Assembly (NCBI RefSeq): GCF_958450345.1 | Contig: NC_088780.1 | Span: 33,689,667 to 33,753,666, forward strand | From: Calliphora vicina | Taxonomy: Eukaryota > Arthropoda > Insecta > Diptera > Calliphoridae | DNA: 64,000 bases | Direction: 5' to 3' | Shown: positions 59,212 to 64,000 of the stretch, in pieces | How the letters are laid out: every line of letters starts with the position of its first letter | How positions within the stretch are numbered: position 1 is the stretch's first letter | The notes under the pieces: model-generated | The model's input: the letters and a program-made list of their open reading frames with translations, nothing else | Told to the model about the DNA's origin: nothing | Database searches by the model: none | Translations under genes and position numbers: made by a program

Positions 59212-60373
59212 CTTTTCCCGCACATTTTCCGGGAACCGGGATTCATTTTGAAATTTCCCGGGGATTCCGGGAATTCCCGCCTAGAACAAATTATTAAATT
59301 TTAAGAATGTAGACTTCATTAAAAAGCTAAAAAATGTCCTTAGTTTTAAAATGTAATTGGATACAAATCAAAAAATCAAATAAAAATTTAATATAAAGAG
59401 ATAAACTAACTCGATTTCTAATTTTGGTTATATACAAAACTGTCAAAACTGTTTGTATCGGAATGGATTCAATTTCCATTAGATTTTGTTCTACCTTCGT
59501 TAGATTCCAACTGAGTATGTTAAATATTTTATTTTTTAATTTTTTAAGATATTAAATAAAACTTGAAGAAAACTCAATGGCGCATATTCAGAAATCATGA
59601 CTAAAGTCGGAACTAGTAAAACAGAAACTATAAAATAGTTCATAGATAGTTGTAGATCTTATTCACAATTCATAACTAGCTTAGTTACTGATTCGACATG
59701 TAGAGAAAACAAAATGTCGATATTTTGATCGATATATACTGTAATTAATTAAAAGGCTTATAAAGCTATTAAAAATTTATAGTTATAGTTTGTATGTAAA
59801 TCAATTAAAATATAGAATGTTGTTGACAAAAAAAACACATCTCTAGATTATTTTCTTTTTGTATACACGTACTAAAATGAAATCAATCAGCTGTTTTTTT
59901 GAATGTATTAGTTGTTGGCATTTAGTTACAACTTTACCCATGATTAAGTTCTAACTAATTGTGCTGAAAGTAACCAATTGTGAATAACTTAAATAGGTAC
60001 TTAAAAAAGTCAACACTTGGTGATCGCTTATGAATATGCGCCAATAATATTAAACAAAATTCAATTCCATGAAATTCCACAAATTTTCGTTTTACTCTTA
60101 GTGAAAAAGCAAAATTCTAAAATAATTCCACTTTCGATCGGAATAGAATTCTGTGACAGTCCTGAACATTCACGAGTTTTTGGAATAATTTGAATAATGA
60201 ACTCGTTATAGGTCTATTTGGGTTAAATCTTTTTTGTTGTACGAATCTTCTCCATTTGTCGTTAAAAAAACATCACATAAAACTAAGAAAAATAATTCCC
60301 GGGAATTCTTGCACAATTTCCAGGAATTTCGGTATTGAACATTTTGTGGAATTCCCGTGAAAAACGGGAAAAG
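59212..60373. mobile_element. 1.16-kb element with CTTTTCCCG ends and CCCGGG subterminal motifs
   Basis: CTTTTCCCG at 59212-59220 is exactly inverted at 60365-60373. Both subterminal regions are dense in TTCCCGG, GGGAATTCC and CCGGGA motifs, a pattern seen at transposase-binding ends. It contains a nested TIR element at 59578-60043 and no coding frame. Confidence 0.65.
59578..60043. mobile_element. 466-bp nested MITE, TGGCGCATATTCA ends
   Basis: TGGCGCATATTCA (59578-59590) has its exact inverse at 60031-60043. The similarity continues with changes into the interior. It lies wholly inside the CTTTTCCCG element, so it inserted later. No clear target duplication. Confidence 0.7.
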
Positions 60374-60397
60374 TGAAGTAAATTGATTTCTTTATAG

Positions 60398-60800
60398 ATC
60401 CCAGGTAATTCAGTTTTAAATCAGTTGTCACTTTAGTGTCTCTAAGTAATCGAGAGTGTAGTCACTTTCAATTTTTTTTTGTACTGCACTTTAGGAAGTA
60501 GTTATCTAGTTTTAAATCCGTTGTCACTTTTATGTGTCTAAGTAATCTAGAGTGTAGTTACTTTGAATTTTTTTTGAGCTGACTTTTTAATGATTTTACC
60601 CTCCAGCAGTATTATTCCTTTTAGACCACAATTTATATAGTTTATGGTAATTTGATATGTATGTGCATTTTATAATATGAAGAAAAGTCAATTCGCTACT
60701 TTATACATCCCATGTAATCTAGCTTGTAGTCATTTGTCACTTTACTGTCTCTAAGTAATGTAGGAAGCAGTTATTTTGAAAATTTGTTTATACAGCACTT
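60398..60800 (+). repeat. Dispersed tandem repeat, about 95-110-bp units
   Basis: TTGTCACTTTAGTGTCTCTA with AAGTAATC.AGAGTGTAG appears at about 60422, 60518 and 60731, each preceded by TAATCTAG.TTTAAAT-like sequence. The same unit returns at 63911-64000. Confidence 0.8.
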
Positions 60801-60809
60801 AAGAAATTT

Positions 60810-61640
60810 GTTATTTCATCTACCTTTGTAATCAAGAGTATTTACGATCAATTTACTTCCGCCTAGGACTCGAACATTACTAGCTACAAGACCATTTAAA
60901 GAGAAAATTTAATTATTACTAAAATATTTTTAACAGAAAAATGATAAAAACAATATAGATTTTCAAAAGAATTTGAATTTGATTACAAATAAAGTTAAAC
61001 CACTCTATCTAAGACTAAATATATTCTGCGAACTGAACGATAACTTGTATTGACGAGTTTTAATGAAGATTATTTAGTTTTTCGATGTGAAACAAAAAAA
61101 ACCAAGTAATAATTTAGTATAAATTTGTCTTATAGTGCTGGTGAATTAAGTGAGGTTAGATCTATAACCACATTCGTACTGGGGTCTAAATAAAATTGTC
61201 ATCTAAAAATATTTTGCTACAACCTATTTATTTAAATGATACTTAGATAGTGTTAAAATCCAAAGTATGTTAAAAATACCTCTATTATCTTGCTTAACAG
61301 CAGCAGTTTCTTTCTTAAATCTAATTTTCTTTCAACAACTTTGTCTTGTTTACTCCCACTAATTGCTGCTTGAGGAAATCCCTGGTGATAACACAATTAA
61401 TTAAACATTACACTTTTCAACGCCTTCCTTATTTTTTTTTTTTTGCTCTGCACTGTCATAATCATCAACACAGCACTTATAAACACATTATTACAAACAA
61501 ACGCCCACTTGTCTATAAGACAAGTTGAAATATAAAAACAACGCAGATAAAAAGATACAATTTTTTTTATAACCACAAGAACAGCCATCTGGAAAGATAC
61601 ACAACAACAAGAGATAATAAAGTAATATAACACCATTTAA
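60810..61640. other. Stretch without supported gene
   Basis: AT-rich DNA. It becomes host-like near 61270-61640, with CAACAA and short pyrimidine tracts. Confidence 0.35.
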
Positions 61641-61665
61641 TTTATAAACGCTACATTTAACTTAC

Positions 61666-61716
61666 CCACAACAAAAACAACAACAGCAGCAGCAGCAACA
61701 ACACAAATAATCCCAT
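61666..61716 (-). CDS. Possible first coding exon: signal-peptide-like, ends at a donor
   Basis: On the minus strand, an ATG at 61716 reads MGLFVLLLLLLLLFLLW. It meets TGTGG|GTAAGTT, a near-consensus 5' splice site, after 17 whole codons. A signal peptide ending at an exon junction is common in secreted and adhesion proteins. The leucines come from a CAG/CAA repeat read in complement, the ATG context is weak, and several ATGs lie upstream in the would-be 5' UTR, so it may be chance. Confidence 0.2.
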
Positions 61717-61719
61717 AGA

Positions 61720-62635
61720 GACACTTAAGATGTTCACACGTTACTTAAGCTCTTGAACCAACTAAACGTACAATGAATGTTTATCCATGAAATTCTTTTA
61801 CTCTTTTCCCATACTGCCGAACTTCCAACACAACTAAGTGTAGTCCTGAAGACATTTCAAACCGAACTACTTGCTTAAATTCCGAAACTGCAGACTATTA
61901 GTCGTCATCTTCAAGACTCTTGGGTTTAATATTCTCTTTAAATTTTTCTAAAATAAAATATAAATTCATTCTTAACATTTTTCTTTAAAGAGTCAAGTAA
62001 ACTCTCTCTCTCTCTAAATTCCTTACAACTAACTCATACTTATTTATTTACTTAGTGTCAAGGGGGAAAGAGCAAACGAAACATCCTTTGTTAAATCGTA
62101 AGAAACTCACAAAAAAATTATAAAGACAAGAGACAATTGCGGCGAAGTTTTTGTGGGTAGTGGTGGTATGTAGTAGTAGTTTTTATATAAATTTTCTTAA
62201 GTGTAAGTGAGTATCTGTAAGAAATATTTATTATTGTGGTGTGGGTTGTGTGTTTAGGTTGTATTGGTTGCTTGTATTTATATTTGTGGTGTGAGTTTTC
62301 TTAGGGGTTTTTTTTACTGTGTAATTTTTTTTTTTATTTCTTTGTGTTTGTGTGTCATTTCTCCTTCTTTTTCTTAGTATTTATTTAGTATCTTCGCCGC
62401 AATTGGTTTGGATTTATGTATATAAATACACAAATAAAGTTGAAGTTTTTGTAGGTTGCCACAAAATCTGATTGGATTCTTATTGGTGCCTTATGATTGG
62501 CTAATAAGAAAATTTATGAGAGGGTCTTTGGGATCTAATGAAGATAACATTCGTACATTTATAATTTGTGTAAAAAAGGAAACAACTAAATCTACAGCTG
62601 AAATTATTATTACAACTTACAAAAAATATTATTTT
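61720..62635. other. Host-like UTR/intron-like stretch
   Basis: (CT)n at 62007-62016, GTGG/GTAG runs at 62150-62300 and T-rich tracts. No coding frame is supported. Confidence 0.4.
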
Positions 62636-62639
62636 TATA

Positions 62640-63720
62640 GTTCTAATCAATATTGTGAACCATTTCCGGAAAGGTTTCTGTCACTTTGTTCGAATAGGAA
62701 GTACATCTCAGTTTAAAATCTACCACACTTTTGGACACCTTTTTGTGCTCTTCAGTTCTCTTTTAACAGGAACCCAATATCTCTCCACTGGCCTTAGCTC
62801 CAGGCAGTTTAGAGGATTTGCCTCTCTTGGTACAAATTCCACATTATTGTTCTTGTACTACTCAAGACCTTTCTTTACATAGTGACGGAAGCCAAATCAG
62901 GCCAGAAATAATTACACACATTAAAAAGTCTAATGAATGGAAGCATTCTCTTTTGTAAATATTCCTTGATGTAAATTTCGGTATTTATTTTTGCCGCAAC
63001 TGCATATTGCTTGGCAGCCAAGAACTTTTTGGGAAATTTTCCAGCTTTTAGGTCCCAAACCTTTCCACAAAATTCCCTCGAGCATCTGCAACATAAAAAT
63101 ATACAACCGGAAGCTGCGAAAAATTTTCCAGAGCATACGTTTCATCATCAATTATGTAGCAGGTATATTTATACCCTACACTAAAATAGTTGGGAGAGTA
63201 TAATGCGTTTGTGCAAATGTTTGTAACGCCCAAAAATATTGGTCTAAAACCCACCTTAGAATCACTTTCTGAGTCGATTAAACGGTGTCCGTCATTCAGT
63301 CTGGCTGGTTGGCTGGCTGTCCATGTAAACCTTGTGAGCAGAGTATAGGTCGCAATTAATTTTTTTTACATATAATTTTTTCGGCCCAAGGACTAGCCTA
63401 TTGAAACTGGCTGAAATCGATGCGTTATTTCACCTAGCCCCCATACAAATGTCCTCTCGAAATTGGACTTTATAGACATAAATCACGCGACCTGATTTAT
63501 ATTTATTGGCTTTAGAAACATCATGTGGACCATTCCTTCTTCCTGAACCAGGTTTTGTATCAACGGACAAGTTCTCCTGATACTACTTAATAACATTAGA
63601 AACAGTTTGATGGCAGACCTTTGATTGTTTGGCCAACTTTTTGTCGGACCAAGTTCAGTTTTGTTGAAAATATTTCATAATTTTAGTACGCACTTTTTTC
63701 TCGTCATTAATTTTAATCAG
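62640..63720 (-). pseudogene. Dead Tc1/mariner-type transposase, interrupted
   Basis: The N-terminal part at 63720-63490 reads KIMKYFQQN, WSDKKLAKQSKVCHQTVSNV and PGSGRRNGPHDVSKANK, a helix-turn-helix DNA-binding region. After an interruption, 63165-62650 reads DDETYALENFSQLPVVYFYV, SNMQL.., FWPDLAS and GKSSKLPGAKAS / ANPLNCLELRPVERYW in shifting frames. DDETY, WPDLA and ELRPVERYW match the catalytic domain of the Tc1/mariner relatives with an extended DD spacing (maT/DD37-like). The middle is missing and a mini-me-like repeat sits there. Confidence 0.8.
63166..63480 (+). mobile_element. mini-me-like element inside the transposase remnant
   Basis: It starts ATACCCTACACTAAAATAGT and has GTTTGTAACGCCCAAAAATA, CACTTTCTGAGTCGATTAAA, a GTCC/GGCTGGTT run, CCATGTAAACCTTGTG and CACCTAGCCCCCATACAAAT. 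It separates the N- and C-terminal pieces of the transposase relic. Confidence 0.75.
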
Positions 63721-63910
63721 ATTAACAACAAATGAACATAATTGACAATAAACATAATATCCTACATACTTTTCAAAGGTATCTTGATCAAAAAAAATCA
63801 AATAATACCTACTTGGATTAAAAGTTTTAAGGAAAAACTTGTGTTAAGGTTTTTTCGATCTCACTCCTTATTTTATTTCATAGTATCTTGCAAAGGGAAA
63901 TCAATTTATT

Positions 63911-64000
63911 ACTTTATACATTCCAAGTAATCTAGTTTTAAATCAGTTGTCACTTTAGTGTCTCTAAGTAATCTAGAGTGTAGCCACTTTGAAATTTATT
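63911..64000 (+). repeat. Further unit of the 60.4-kb repeat, cut by the window end
   Basis: AAGTAATCTAGTTTTAAATC, TTGTCACTTTAGTGTCTCTA and AATCTAGAGTGTAG match the units at 60398-60800 almost exactly. Confidence 0.8.

Overview
This is eukaryotic, AT-rich, gene-poor DNA that reads like intronic or intergenic sequence of a higher fly, most likely a calyptrate such as a blowfly or house-fly relative. The evidence is CAA/CAG/GTT triplet tracts, many copies of short (GTCY)n-bearing repeats of the mini-me/DINE-1 kind known from flies, decayed mariner, Tc1/mariner and non-LTR elements, and kilobase arrays of very short satellites. No bacterial-style operon, rRNA gene or CRISPR array is present. Species assignment is inference.

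Layout. 1-2.2 kb: triplet-rich host-like sequence with a candidate last exon. 2.2-9.0 kb: very AT-rich, with diverged duplications, a 572-bp TA-flanked MITE and a TTAA-flanked piggyBac-type MITE. 10.0-11.1 kb: UTR-like island with a signal-peptide-like ORF. 11.6-15.0 kb: TE debris (non-LTR RT tail, short interspersed repeat, TIR element with a tRNA-like segment). 15.55 kb: a 49-nt exon-like segment between strong splice sites. 16.6-19.1 kb: a fold-back element and one copy of a repeat seen again at 58 kb. 20.0 kb: a good minus-strand terminal exon. 20.8-27.6 kb: two related 11-bp satellites. 29-33 kb: mini-me-like copies, a long-TIR element and a piggyBac-like MITE. 35-38 kb: duplicated 202-bp MITEs and a broken non-LTR element. 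39.1-41.2 kb: dead mariner next to a palindromic 29-30-bp minisatellite. 42.9-43.5 kb: TA-flanked MITE. 43.6-50.0 kb: two related 12-bp satellites in opposite orientation around a 1.4-kb spacer. 50.4 kb: promoter-like motifs and a small secreted-type ORF. 52.2-54.5 kb: two elements nested in a mini-me-like copy. 58-60.4 kb: two TIR elements, one with a nested MITE. 60.4-64 kb: a dispersed tandem repeat, a candidate signal-peptide exon and a Tc1/mariner remnant split by a mini-me-like copy.

There is no gene set that works together. Likely host coding sequence is limited to small exon-sized pieces: 20000-20130 minus is the best, then 15553-15601 plus, then weaker candidates near 0.34, 10.3, 50.5 and 61.7 kb. 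The most unusual content is the satellite system. Four arrays are each built from two 5-6-bp blocks sharing an ACT core. Two are 11-mers differing at two bases, and two are 12-mers differing at one base but inverted. Near-perfect blocks sit beside diverged higher-order blocks. All reading was by eye, so alignments, identities and boundaries are approximate.
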